Shown: positions 50,841 through 61,350 of the stretch, one piece after another
Layout: every line of letters begins with the position of its first letter
Numbering within the stretch: the first letter of the stretch is position 1
Assembly (NCBI RefSeq): GCF_000013385.1
Contig: NC_007760.1
Location: 2,791,001 to 2,855,000, forward strand
From: Anaeromyxobacter dehalogenans 2CP-C
GTDB taxonomy: Bacteria > Myxococcota > Myxococcia > Myxococcales > Anaeromyxobacteraceae
DNA length: 64,000 nucleotides
Reading direction: 5' to 3'
The notes under the pieces: model-generated
The model's database searches: none
Told to the model about the DNA's origin: nothing
The model's input: only the letters and a program-made list of their open reading frames with translations
Position numbers and translations under genes: made by a program

Positions 50841-50943
50841 CCCTTCGACTCCGGCAGGCCTGCGGCCTGCCCACGCTCAGGGTGAGCGGTTGGAGCGCTC
50901 ATCCCGAGCGTAGCGCGGCCGCAGGCCGCGCGGAGTCGAGGGA
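50841..50943. repeat. 103-bp imperfect palindromic repeat (REP/MITE-like)
   Basis: The ends CCCTTCGACTCCG and CGGAGTCGAGGGA are inverted repeats with one mismatch; inner arms GCAGGCCTGCGGCC / GGCCGCAGGCCGC and GCTCAGGGTGAGCG / CGCTCATCCCGAGC continue the pairing almost to the centre. It fills the gap between two converging genes (50783 and 50960) and may act as a bidirectional terminator. The GTCGA/GTGAGC words recur in the hairpin at 41134. Confidence 0.7.
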
Positions 50944-50959
50944 GCGGAGCCGAGGAGGC

Positions 50960-51733
50960 TCAGGTCCCGATGAGCCCGCTCATCGGCGAGGAAGCCGCGG
51001 CGTGCAGCTTCATCGGGATCCGGCCGGCCAGGAACGCCTTGCGGCCGCCCTCCACGCCGGCGCGCATGGCCTCGGCCATGAGCACCGGGTCCTTCGCCTC
51101 GGCGATGGCTGTGTTCATGAGCACCGCGACCGCGCCCAGCTCCATCGCGAGCGCCGCGTCGCTGGCCGTGCCGACGCCCGCGTCCACCAGCACCGGCACC
51201 TGCACCGTCTCCATGATGATGCGGAGGTTGTACGGGTTGCGGAGGCCGAGGCCCGAGCCGATGGGCGCGCCGAGCGGCATCACCGCGGCGCAGCCGGCGT
51301 CCTCGAGCTTCTTCGCCGTGACCGGGTCGTCGTTCGTGTACGGCAGGACGGTGAAGCCCTCCTTCACCAGCACCTTCGCCGCCTGGATCAGCCCCTCCAC
51401 GTCGGGGAACAGCGTCCGGCGGTCGCCGATGACCTCGAGCTTCACGAGGTCGCCCATCTCGAGCTCGCGGCCGAGGCGCGCGGTGCGGATGGCCTCCTCG
51501 GCGGTGAAGCAGGCGGCCGTGTTGGGCAGCAGCTTCATGCCCTTCGGGATCCAGGCGAGCAGCGACTCCTCGCCCTTCTTCGACAGGTCGAGCCGCCGCA
51601 CCGCGACCGTCACCACCTCGGCGCCCGAGGCGGCGAGCGCCCGCTGCATGGTGGGGAAGTCGGGGTACTTGCCCGTGCCCACCAGCAGGCGGCTGGTGAA
51701 CGCGTGCGCGCCGATGCTCCAGGTGTCCGCCAT
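50960..51733 (-). CDS. thiG: Thiazole synthase
   Basis: A 257-residue TIM barrel. It opens [20 protein letters not shown], has [32 protein letters not shown], the Schiff-base lysine 98 in [40 protein letters not shown] and [19 protein letters not shown]. It builds the thiazole phosphate from deoxyxylulose phosphate, dehydroglycine and ThiS-thiocarboxylate. It follows thiS by three bases. Confidence 0.96.
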   Translation of the reverse strand: MADTWSIGAHAFTSRLLVGTGKYPDFPTMQRALAASGAEVVTVAVRRLDLSKKGEESLLAWIPKGMKLLPNTAACFTAEEAIRTARLGRELEMGDLVKLEVIGDRRTLFPDVEGLIQAAKVLVKEGFTVLPYTNDDPVTAKKLEDAGCAAVMPLGAPIGSGLGLRNPYNLRIIMETVQVPVLVDAGVGTASDAALAMELGAVAVLMNTAIAEAKDPVLMAEAMRAGVEGGRKAFLAGRIPMKLHAAASSPMSGLIGT

Positions 51734-51736
51734 GGC

Positions 51737-51937
51737 CTACCCTCCTCCGACGAAGGCGACGATCTCCACCGAGTCGCCCGGACCGATGCGGTGGGCCTCG
51801 TAGCGGTCCTTGGTGACGACCGCCTCGTTGACCTCGACCGCCACCCGCGGCGCCTTCACGCCGAGGTGCGCGAGGAGGCCGGCGACCGTCAGTCCGTCGG
51901 GGATCTCCCGGAGCTCTCCGTTCAGCCTCACCTGCAT
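51737..51937 (-). CDS. thiS: Sulfur-carrier protein ThiS
   Basis: A 66-residue ubiquitin-like protein ending in the conserved ...AFVGGG; family members usually end in GG, so here there is a GGG end with the terminal glycine adenylated. MQVRLNGELREIPDGLTVAG and PRVAVEVNEAVVTK match the family. First gene of thiS-thiG; I found no TPP riboswitch upstream. Confidence 0.93.
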   Translation of the reverse strand: MQVRLNGELREIPDGLTVAGLLAHLGVKAPRVAVEVNEAVVTKDRYEAHRIGPGDSVEIVAFVGGG

Positions 51938-52036
51938 GGTGCGGGGGATCTAGCAACGGCGGCGCCGCCGCGTCAAACGCCGCGGGCGCGGCGACCCGCG
52001 GGCGCGGCGGGCGACTGACAGCCAATCCCTATCAGC

Positions 52037-52053
52037 GACATCGCGACGATGTC
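52037..52053 (+). promoter_or_regulatory. Palindromic operator candidate upstream of dps
   Basis: GACATCG-CGA-CGATGTC is a perfect 7-3-7 inverted repeat, flanked on both sides by TATCAGC direct repeats (52030-52036 and 52061-52067). It ends 58 bases before the dps start. The regulator is unknown; an oxidative-stress or iron regulator would fit the gene. Confidence 0.5.
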
Positions 52054-52111
52054 TTGGAGTTATCAGCCTGGGCGCGGCATCCTCCTTCGCGTCCGAGAGG
52101 AGGACCTGAAC

Positions 52112-52651
52112 ATGACGACCACGACCCGTACCCAGCCCCCCGCCACCCAGCCCACCCGCGCGGCCCGCCGCGACCTGTTCCGCAGCCCGAGCGCGCTCCC
52201 CGAGGCCGACCGCCGCCGCATCGCGGACGCGCTCGTCGCGACGCTCGCCGACGGCATCGACCTGCAGACGCAGGCGAAGGTCGCGCACTGGAACGTGAAG
52301 GGGCCGCACTTCTCGCAGCTCCACGCGCTGTTCGAGGAGCTCGCCACCGCGCTCGCCGGCCACGGCGACGACGTCGCCGAGCGCGCCGTCACCCTGGGCG
52401 GCCGCGCCGCCGGGACCGCCCGCGAGGTGGCCGCGGCGAGCCGCGTGCCCGAGCTGCCCGCGGGCACGGTCCGCGACCTCGAGCTGGTCGCGCTGCTCGC
52501 CGACCGGGTCGAGGCGTACCTCGGCGGCCTCCGCGCCGCGCAGGCGCTCGCCGAGGAGCACGGCGACCCGGAGACGGTGGACCTGCTCACCGGCGTCGCC
52601 GCCGACGTGGAGAAGCACGGGTGGTTCCTGCGCGCCACCCTCGGGGAGTGA
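52112..52651 (+). CDS. dps: Dps-family ferritin-like DNA-protection protein
   Basis: A 179-residue protein, start ATG 52112 with a strong AGGAGG. A Thr/Arg/Pro-rich N-terminal tail of about 28 residues (possible DNA contact) precedes the four-helix ferritin fold with the ferroxidase residues in KVAHWNVKGPHFSQLHALFEEL and HGDDVAERAVTLGG. The C-terminal helix has VEKHGWFLRATL, Dps-typical. It would store iron using H2O2 and coat DNA in stress. A palindrome in its leader suggests regulation. Confidence 0.92.
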   Translation: MTTTTRTQPPATQPTRAARRDLFRSPSALPEADRRRIADALVATLADGIDLQTQAKVAHWNVKGPHFSQLHALFEELATALAGHGDDVAERAVTLGGRAAGTAREVAAASRVPELPAGTVRDLELVALLADRVEAYLGGLRAAQALAEEHGDPETVDLLTGVAADVEKHGWFLRATLGE

Positions 52652-52693
52652 GCGGGCGGGGCGCGGCGGGGCGAGGCGCGCTACACTGCGCGC

Positions 52694-53419
52694 GTGACGC
52701 CCCTCCCCCCTCGCCCCGGCCCGGGCGCGCGCCTGGCCCGGCCGGCGGCCGCCGTGCTGCTGGTCGCGGCCATCGGCGCGCTCGCCGCGTTCGCGCCCGG
52801 CCCGGCCACCCGCGCGCTGGAGTCGCTCCGCCAGAGCGCGCCCGCCGCGGCGGCGGCGCTCGCCGCGGCCTACGTGGCGAGCGGCCCGCTCATGATCCCC
52901 GCGCCGCTGCTGCACCTCGCGGCCGGGTTCGCGCTCGGGCCGGTGTCCGGCTCGCTGGTGGCGATCCCCGCCAGCACGCTGGGGGCCTGCGCGGCGTTCG
53001 CGGCGGGGCGCTGGCTGGTGCGCGAGCGCGCCGCCCGGCTCGCCGCCCGCTCGCCGGCGCTGGCCGGCGTGGACGCGGCGCTGGCCGCGTCGGGCTTCCG
53101 GGTGGTGCTGCTGCTCCGCCTCGCCCCGCTCGCCCCGTTCACCGTGCTCAACTACCTGCTCGGCGCGACGCCGGTGCCGCTCCGCGCGTTCGCGCTCGCG
53201 TCGCTCCTCGGGAGCGTCCCGGGCCTGATCCTGTCGGTGTACGTCGGCTCGCTCGCGGCCGACGCCGCGGCGCTGCGCGCGACCGTGGACGCCGGCCGCG
53301 GCGGCCCCGGCGCGCTGATCCTGCCCGCGATCGGCACCGGCGCGATCCTGCTCGCCATCTCCTGGGTCCTGCGCCGCGCGCTCGCTGCCTCGGCCGGCGC
53401 GCGGCCGCCGCCGGCCTGA
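52694..53419 (+). CDS. VTT-domain (TVP38/TMEM64/DedA-like) membrane protein
   Basis: A 241-residue membrane protein with about six helices and GTG start. The VTT core has 'AAGFALGPVSGSLVAIPASTLGACAAFAAGRWLVR', split here by family-typical glycines, then FRVVLLLRLAPLAPFTVLNYLLG, the R..P.(P).N signature of TVP38/DedA-type scramblases or transporters. Role unknown in bacteria beyond membrane-lipid or ion homeostasis. Confidence 0.85.
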   Translation: MTPLPPRPGPGARLARPAAAVLLVAAIGALAAFAPGPATRALESLRQSAPAAAAALAAAYVASGPLMIPAPLLHLAAGFALGPVSGSLVAIPASTLGACAAFAAGRWLVRERAARLAARSPALAGVDAALAASGFRVVLLLRLAPLAPFTVLNYLLGATPVPLRAFALASLLGSVPGLILSVYVGSLAADAAALRATVDAGRGGPGALILPAIGTGAILLAISWVLRRALAASAGARPPPA

Positions 53420-53434
53420 CCCGGGCCCGCGCGA

Positions 53435-54034
53435 TCAGGGACCGTGCGCCGGGAGCACGCCGCGCGCCTCCAGCGCCGCCCGGAGCGCCGCGCTCGCGGC
53501 GGCGTGCGCCGCCTTCCACTCCGCGTGCGCGTCCGGCCCGACCCGGTTCGCCACCGCCAGGGCCGCGGCCGCCGGCACGCCCGCCGCGTGGCAGGCGGCG
53601 AAGACGCCGGTCAGCTCGAGGTGCTCCGCCGCCCCCACGGCGGCGAGCGCGCGGGCGCCCGCCGCGGTGCGGGTGATGGCGGGCGGCACCGCCACCGCGT
53701 GCGCCGGGAGCGGCAGCGCCCAGCCCGCCGGCCAGCGCACCCGCTCGATCGCGGGCCGGTACGCCCGGCCCTCCACCTCGTCGAGCGAGGTCGCGACGGC
53801 CTCGGACGCGGAGAGCAGGTCGCCGGGCGCGAGCCGCGCGTCGTAGGCGCCGCAGGTCCCGACGAACAGGACGCGCGCCGGCGCGTGCTGGGCGACGAGG
53901 CGCGCCGTCTCGATCGCGGCGGAGACGGCGCCCACCCCGGTGACGCCCGCGATCCAGCCGGGCGGTGGCGCCGCGTCGAGGCCCGCCAGCTCGGGCGGGA
54001 AGGCGGCGAGGAGCAGGCTCGGGCGTTCGGCCAT
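53435..54034 (-). CDS. Nucleoside phosphorylase-like protein (MTAN/futalosine hydrolase family)
   Basis: A 199-residue protein, shorter than usual (about 230). Recognisable parts: AGVTGVGAVSAAIETAR, ARVLFVGTCGAYDARLAPGDLL, and the second-half EHLELTGVFAACHAAGVPAAAALAVANRVGPDAH. The family cleaves N-ribosidic bonds (adenosylhomocysteine, futalosine) or phosphorolyses purine nucleosides; the E-M-E purine site of MTAN is not obvious. In Myxococcota a futalosine-pathway role is possible. Confidence 0.78.
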   Translation of the reverse strand: MAERPSLLLAAFPPELAGLDAAPPPGWIAGVTGVGAVSAAIETARLVAQHAPARVLFVGTCGAYDARLAPGDLLSASEAVATSLDEVEGRAYRPAIERVRWPAGWALPLPAHAVAVPPAITRTAAGARALAAVGAAEHLELTGVFAACHAAGVPAAAALAVANRVGPDAHAEWKAAHAAASAALRAALEARGVLPAHGP

Positions 54035-54071
54035 GCCGCATCGTAGTCCACCGCGGGGTGCCGCGTGCGGG

Positions 54072-54230
54072 CTACGAGCGGGCCGGGACCGGCGCCGGGG
54101 CGTGCGCCAGCTCGACCTGGGCGCCGCGGGCGTCGCGGGCGGCGGCAGCGGAGCCGGCGGGGACCGCGAGCGTGAAGAGGAAGCCTGCTTCGAGGGCGAT
54201 GGCGAGGGCGACGATTGCGAGGGCCTTCAT
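54072..54230 (-). CDS. Small exported or membrane peptide (52 residues)
   Basis: The ATG at 54230 has a textbook GGAGG six bases upstream, and the product MKALAIVALAIALEAGFLFT has a signal-like or anchor helix, ending AGSAAAARDARGA followed by a short Pro/Ala tail. No known family. It is transcribed divergently from the M16 peptidase 204 bases away. It may be a secreted peptide or a small membrane regulator. Confidence 0.6.
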   Translation of the reverse strand: MKALAIVALAIALEAGFLFTLAVPAGSAAAARDARGAQVELAHAPAPVPARS

Positions 54231-54434
54231 GTTCAACCTCCGTTGGCCTTTCCTACGGAGGGAGGCCGGGCCTATTTCGGCGCGACGGCGCGCGCCCCTC
54301 CTGGCCGCGGGCGTCACGGACCGGCCCTTCGCGCCTCCGGGGAGGGACGGCGTGGCGCCGGGGGAGGCGCCGCTTGCCGGTCGCCCCACCCCGTGCTTTC
54401 GTCCCTTCCCGTTCACCCGAGGGAGATCCGCCGC

Positions 54435-57287
<2,853 letters not shown>

Positions 57288-57405
57288 CCGGCCCGACCCG
57301 CGGCGCGCCGCCCGGCGCGGCCGCCGCGGCCCGCGCCATCCCCGCCACGCGCGTGGGGTCGGCGCGCACACGCCAGAGCGGCTGCCGCCGGGATCCGGAT
57401 GCTGG

Positions 57406-57438
57406 TACAGTGGCCGCTCCGGTATCGCGGGATACCGG
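57406..57438 (+). promoter_or_regulatory. Promoter -10 and overlapping palindrome of the SNF2-helicase gene
   Basis: TACAGT (57406-57411) with CTGCCG 18 bases upstream (57382-57387) forms a weak sigma-70-like pair. Just downstream, at the expected start point, is a perfect palindrome CCGGTATC-GCGG-GATACCGG (57419-57438), placed like a repressor operator. The leader to the ATG is about 75 bases. Confidence 0.45.
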
Positions 57439-57514
57439 GCGGCGCGGCGGGAACCTCCGCGCGCCGCGGCGTGGGCGGGCGCGTGGGCGCCCCGGGTGGT
57501 GGGAGGCGGTGCGG

Positions 57515-60262
57515 ATGGGCGGGGTGTCTCAGGTTGCGTCGCGCGCGGGCTCGGCCCGGCCGCAGCTGACGCGGTTCCACCAGCGGGTTGCGGCGGAGGC
57601 GCTGACCGCGCGCGGCGGGGGCGGCACGTCCCGGCTCGCCCCGGCGCTGGCCCACTCCGCGGTGGACCTGAACCCCCACCAGATCGAGGCGGCCGCGTTC
57701 GCGCTGGCCGCGCTCCCCACCGGCGGCGCGGTGCTGGCCGACGAGGTGGGCCTCGGCAAGACGGTCGAGGCGGGCCTGGTGCTCGCGCAGCTCGCGGCCG
57801 AGGGGAAGCCGCGCGCCGTCATCCTGGTGCCGGCCTCGCTGCGCGCGCAGTGGCGCGAGGAGCTGCGCTCCAAGTTCGGCCTCGAGGCGGACGTGGTGGA
57901 CGGCGACACCTGCCGCGAGCGCGAGCGCCAGGGGCTGAAGACGAACCCGTTCGACACCGGCGGGATCGTGATCTGCTCGCACCCGTTCGCCGCGCTGCGC
58001 GCCGCCGAGGTGGAGCGCGTCCACTGGGACGTGGCGGTGATCGACGAGGCGCACCGGCTGCGCAACGCCTACCGCAAGGACCACCGCACCGGCCAGGCGC
58101 TCCGCCGCGCGCTGCGCCGCTCGCCCAAGCTCCTGCTGACGGCCACCCCGCTCCAGAACGACCTCATGGAGCTGCTCGGGCTGGCGGCGTTCATCGACGA
58201 CGCGCTGCTCGGCAACGAGGAGACGTTCCGGCTCCAGTACGCCTCCGGCGAGCTCACCGAGGACAAGGCCGCCGACCTGAAGGCGCGGCTGGCGCCGGTG
58301 GTGGTGCGCACCCTGCGCCGGCAGGTGAAGGAGTACGTCAAGTACACCGCCCGCCGCTCCATCGTGGAGGACTTCGCGCCCACCGCGCAGGAGCAGGAGC
58401 TGTACGACCGCGTCTCCGAGTACCTGCGGCGCGAGGACGCCTACGCCATCCCCATGGCCCGGCGCGCGCTGTTCGTGCTGGTGTACCGGAAGATCCTGGC
58501 GTCCTCCTCGTTCGCGCTCGCGGCCACGCTGGACCGGCTCGCCGACACGCTCGACCAGAAGATCGCCGGCGTCGAGTGCACCGCCCAGGCCGACCTCCTG
58601 CTGGAGATGGACGGCTTCGCCGAGGAGGTGGAGGAGCTCTTCGACGACGAGGGCGCCCCGCAGAAGCCGAAGGGCCAGCTCGCGCTGCGCCGCATGAACG
58701 ACGAGCTCGACGAGCTGCGCGCCTGCGCCCGGCTGGCGCGCGAGATCAAGGTGAACGCGAAGGGCGACGCGCTGGTGCGCGGGCTCGACCGCTGCTTCAC
58801 CGTGGCGAAGGCGTGCGGGTGGCCGGAGAAGGCGGTGGTGTTCACCGAGTTCCGGCGCACGCAGGACTACCTGCGGCGGCTGCTCGAGGCGAAGGGCTAC
58901 ACCGTCACCTGCCTCTCCGGCGACGTGAGCGGCACCGAGAAGCGCGCCGCGCTGGTGGAGGAGTTCCGCGACCGCACCCAGATCCTGCTGATGACCGAGG
59001 CGGGCGCGGAGGGCCTGAACCTCCAGTTCTGCAACCTGGTGGTCAACTACGACCTGCCCTGGAACCCGCAGCGCGTCGAGCAGCGCATCGGCCGCTGCCA
59101 CCGCTACGGCCAGCAGCGCGACGTGCTGGTGCTGAACTTCCTCAATCGCTCCAACGCCGCCGACGCCCGCCTGTTCGACCTGCTCTCGCAGAAGCTGGCG
59201 CTGTTCGACGGGGTGTTCGGCTCGTCCGACGAGATCCTGGGCGCGCTCGGCACCGGCATCGACTTCGAGAAGCGGGTGCTGGACATCTACCAGGCCTGCC
59301 GCTCCGGCGAGGAGATCGACCGCGCGTTCTCGAAGCTGCGCGGCGAGCTGGACGACCGCATCTCGGCCCGCTACGCGGCGGCCCGCGCGCTCCTGTTCGA
59401 GCGGTTCGACGGCGAGGTGCGCGGCCGGCTGCGGGTGGCGGAGAAGAACGCCAAGGAGGCGGTGGCCCGGCGCGAGGCCGACGAGGAGGCGCTGGTCGCG
59501 GCCGCGTTCGAGGAGGAGGCGGCGCCGCCGCCGGAGGAGCCGGCCCGCGGCCGCACCCGCCGCGCGAAGCTGATCCAGGCCGCGGCGGAGCGGATCCGCG
59601 CCCGGCCGCAGGACGCGGTCTCGTTCCTGGAGCTCCCGAATCGCCTGCTGCCGGCCTCGCTGGGCAAGCTGGCCGGGCGCGAGGGCTGGTGGTTCGCCTA
59701 CAAGTACGCGTTCGACGCGCTCGTGTCGGAGGAGCGCGTGGTGCACCTCGTGCTCTGGTTCGACGGCGAGCGGTTCCACGCGCTCTCCCCCGAGGACGCC
59801 GACGCGTTCGCGGCGCTGCCGGCGGAGGAGACGCAGGCGGGCCCGCGGGGCGCCACGGTCTCGATCGGCGAGGCGCAGGAGCAGGCTCTGGAGGCGTTCC
59901 ACGCGACGCTGGTCGCCGACCTGCAGGAGCGGATCGGCGCCGCGTACGACGCCTCCCGCGATCGCTGGGATCGCGCCGTCGAGGACGCGCTCGCCGCGCC
60001 GCGCAAGGCGGTCGAGGACGCGCGCGCCGCCTGGGGCCGGGCGCGCGGCGCGCTGGGCGATCGCTCCGACCTGCCGCTGCGGGATCGGCGCGCGCTGCTG
60101 GAGCGGGCCGAGCGCGAGTACCGGCGCAAGCTGGACGACCTGCGCGCGGTCGAGGCGCAGCGCTACGCCGAGAAGGACCGCGCCGTCGCGGATCTCAAGA
60201 AGCGCTCCGAGGTGAAGGAGCGCCGGACCCTGGTCGCGACCGCGTACTGGCGCTGCGTGTGA
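57515..60262 (+). CDS. SNF2/RapA-like ATPase, stand-alone
   Basis: A 915-residue superfamily 2 ATPase. ATG 57515 has GGGAGG eight bases upstream. DEVGLGKT (motif I, 76-83), DEAH (motif II, 177-180) with VIDEAHRLRNAYRKD, TATPLQN (motif III), KAVVFTEFRRTQDYLRRLL (motif IV), TEAGAEGLNLQFCNLVVNYDLPWNP (split by family glycines) and QRIGRCHRYGQ (motif VI, near 525). The C-terminal 350 residues are coiled-coil-rich and charged. It resembles HepA/RapA but lacks its N-terminal Tudor-like domains; the closest use would be RNA-polymerase recycling, chromatin-like remodelling, or a phage-defence helicase. No other defence genes adjoin. Confidence 0.85.
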   Translation: MGGVSQVASRAGSARPQLTRFHQRVAAEALTARGGGGTSRLAPALAHSAVDLNPHQIEAAAFALAALPTGGAVLADEVGLGKTVEAGLVLAQLAAEGKPRAVILVPASLRAQWREELRSKFGLEADVVDGDTCRERERQGLKTNPFDTGGIVICSHPFAALRAAEVERVHWDVAVIDEAHRLRNAYRKDHRTGQALRRALRRSPKLLLTATPLQNDLMELLGLAAFIDDALLGNEETFRLQYASGELTEDKAADLKARLAPVVVRTLRRQVKEYVKYTARRSIVEDFAPTAQEQELYDRVSEYLRREDAYAIPMARRALFVLVYRKILASSSFALAATLDRLADTLDQKIAGVECTAQADLLLEMDGFAEEVEELFDDEGAPQKPKGQLALRRMNDELDELRACARLAREIKVNAKGDALVRGLDRCFTVAKACGWPEKAVVFTEFRRTQDYLRRLLEAKGYTVTCLSGDVSGTEKRAALVEEFRDRTQILLMTEAGAEGLNLQFCNLVVNYDLPWNPQRVEQRIGRCHRYGQQRDVLVLNFLNRSNAADARLFDLLSQKLALFDGVFGSSDEILGALGTGIDFEKRVLDIYQACRSGEEIDRAFSKLRGELDDRISARYAAARALLFERFDGEVRGRLRVAEKNAKEAVARREADEEALVAAAFEEEAAPPPEEPARGRTRRAKLIQAAAERIRARPQDAVSFLELPNRLLPASLGKLAGREGWWFAYKYAFDALVSEERVVHLVLWFDGERFHALSPEDADAFAALPAEETQAGPRGATVSIGEAQEQALEAFHATLVADLQERIGAAYDASRDRWDRAVEDALAAPRKAVEDARAAWGRARGALGDRSDLPLRDRRALLERAEREYRRKLDDLRAVEAQRYAEKDRAVADLKKRSEVKERRTLVATAYWRCV

Positions 60263-60266
60263 GATT

Positions 60267-60290
60267 GCCGCCGGCGCCCTGGACGGCGGC
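60267..60290 (+). terminator. Hairpin after the SNF2-like gene
   Basis: GCCGCCG (60267-60273), 10-base loop, CGGCGGC (60284-60290), beginning four bases after the stop. Confidence 0.45.
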
Positions 60291-60450
60291 GGTCCTCTCC
60301 CCAGAGCCGGACGCTTCTCTGGGCTACCGCTGCACTGCCTTGGGCGCGTAGCCCACCCCGCCGCACAGCATCGCGTCACCCGTTCGCGCGACTGGCGGCG
60401 CTCCGGTCGGCGCTGGCCCGCGCGAGAAGACGCGCCGCTCCGGATATCGG

Positions 60451-60663
60451 GTGTGTGGCCCGTTCGTTGCGGCCCGCGGTACCAGCGCATTCTCCTGCGC
60501 GTTGCCCGATGGTGCGGTAGGACCGTTCCGCCTCCTGGTCCGAAACGGCGACGAGGCGGGCGGCGCCCGCGCATCGAGCGCGCTGGTCCGCGTGAACGGC
60601 GTGGACGTCCTCGCACCGCGAAGCTTCTCAGTGCAGTGGCCCATATCAGCACCCGTCTGGTAG
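60451..60663 (+). pseudogene. Fragment of a secreted-protein repeat domain
   Basis: The translation GPFRLLVRNGDEAGG followed by ARASSALVRVNGVDVLAP matches a beta-domain common in myxobacterial secreted proteins, in which 'LRVVNGD...RVSSA.V.LNG..V.GP..F' recurs. Only this one stretch (about 45 residues) remains, with no signal peptide, so I read it as a remnant of a larger gene. It could instead be the tail of a very short real ORF with GTG start. Confidence 0.35.
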
Positions 60664-60672
60664 GAGGGTCGC

Positions 60673-61143
60673 GTGAAGGTCAACGACCGACTGCGGGCGC
60701 AGAGAACGAAGCTCGGACTCACCGACGCCGAGGTGGCTTCCGGCGCTCAGCTCAGCCGCGACGAGTTCCGCGATCTGGAGCAACACGAGGATGAAGCCGT
60801 CCACGTGTTGCATCTCCGGAACCTGCGGCTACTCTGCGAAGTGCTTGGGGTGGACGCACTCGACCTGCTCGGCATCCCGTGTGCGTCCTGCGCGGGATCG
60901 GACGTCGGTCGGTCAAGGGGCGGCCGCCATGATGTCGTCCGGGAGCGCAGGGTGGCCCTCGGGCTCTCGCAGGCCGACCTTGCCGACCGGATCGGCTTCG
61001 AGGCTGGCGTGGTGGATGACATCGAGCGAGACCCGGACTACCTCGAACGCTGGTCAGCCGGGTTGGTCCTGTCGCTCGCCGAGGTGCTCGCCGTCCCGCC
61101 GCAGGTCCTCCTGGACGTCAGGTGCCCGAAGTGCGGACGGTAA
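60673..61143 (+). CDS. Tandem HTH_XRE protein with two CxxC knuckles
   Basis: A 156-residue protein, GTG start with GGAGGG seven bases upstream and a TAA stop, rare in this window. It is built of two repeats, each a Cro/C1-type HTH (RAQRTKLGLTDAEVASGAQL in the first; RERRVALGLSQADLADRIGF in the second) followed by a short helix and a hydrophobic strand that ends in CxxC (GIPCASCAG at about 68-76; DVRCPKCGR at the C-terminus). The four cysteines could bind one zinc ion between the repeats or one each. DNA-binding repressor is the likely role; it may act on the palindrome upstream of the SNF2-like gene. Lower G+C than its surroundings suggests recent arrival. Confidence 0.78.
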   Translation: MKVNDRLRAQRTKLGLTDAEVASGAQLSRDEFRDLEQHEDEAVHVLHLRNLRLLCEVLGVDALDLLGIPCASCAGSDVGRSRGGRHDVVRERRVALGLSQADLADRIGFEAGVVDDIERDPDYLERWSAGLVLSLAEVLAVPPQVLLDVRCPKCGR

Positions 61144-61350
61144 GGACGAAGCGTCCGGCTAGCTCGGTACTGGACCACCGGCGCCCACGCCGGGGTTGGC
61201 GAACGACTCCGCTTCCGCCCTCACGGCGGCGTCGGCCAGTGGCGCGGACTCATTGCGTCGATGCTCCTGGGCGGCGACCGTCCTCATGCCGTTCGGGGTG
61301 CATGGCGACGCTCTCTCCGTGGAGGCCGCACTTCGGCGACGCGCCGGGCA

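Larger units (their letters stand above)
60263..60672. other. 410-bp gap with decayed sequence
   Basis: Composition is less G+C-rich than neighbours and no intact gene is visible. It holds a terminator-like hairpin just after the SNF2 gene, a fragment of a secreted-protein domain (60451-60663), and the promoter of the tandem-HTH gene. Likely a region of insertion and decay. Confidence 0.45.

Noticed and set aside
51938-52111. TPP riboswitch upstream of thiS
   Set aside because: No CTGAGA / ACCTGATCTGGATAATGC-type conserved words in the minus-strand leader; the short CTGATAA seen there is part of the dps operator region.
57515-60262. Assigning the SNF2-like protein as DISARM DrmD
   Set aside because: The helicase motifs are shared by many SNF2 proteins. 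None of the other DISARM genes (DrmA, DrmB, DrmC, methylase) lies in the flanking 5 kb on either side.
60324-60722. Minus-strand open frame of 132 codons opposite the start of the tandem-HTH gene
   Set aside because: No protein-like pattern; it overlaps the GGAGGG and start of a well-supported plus-strand gene.
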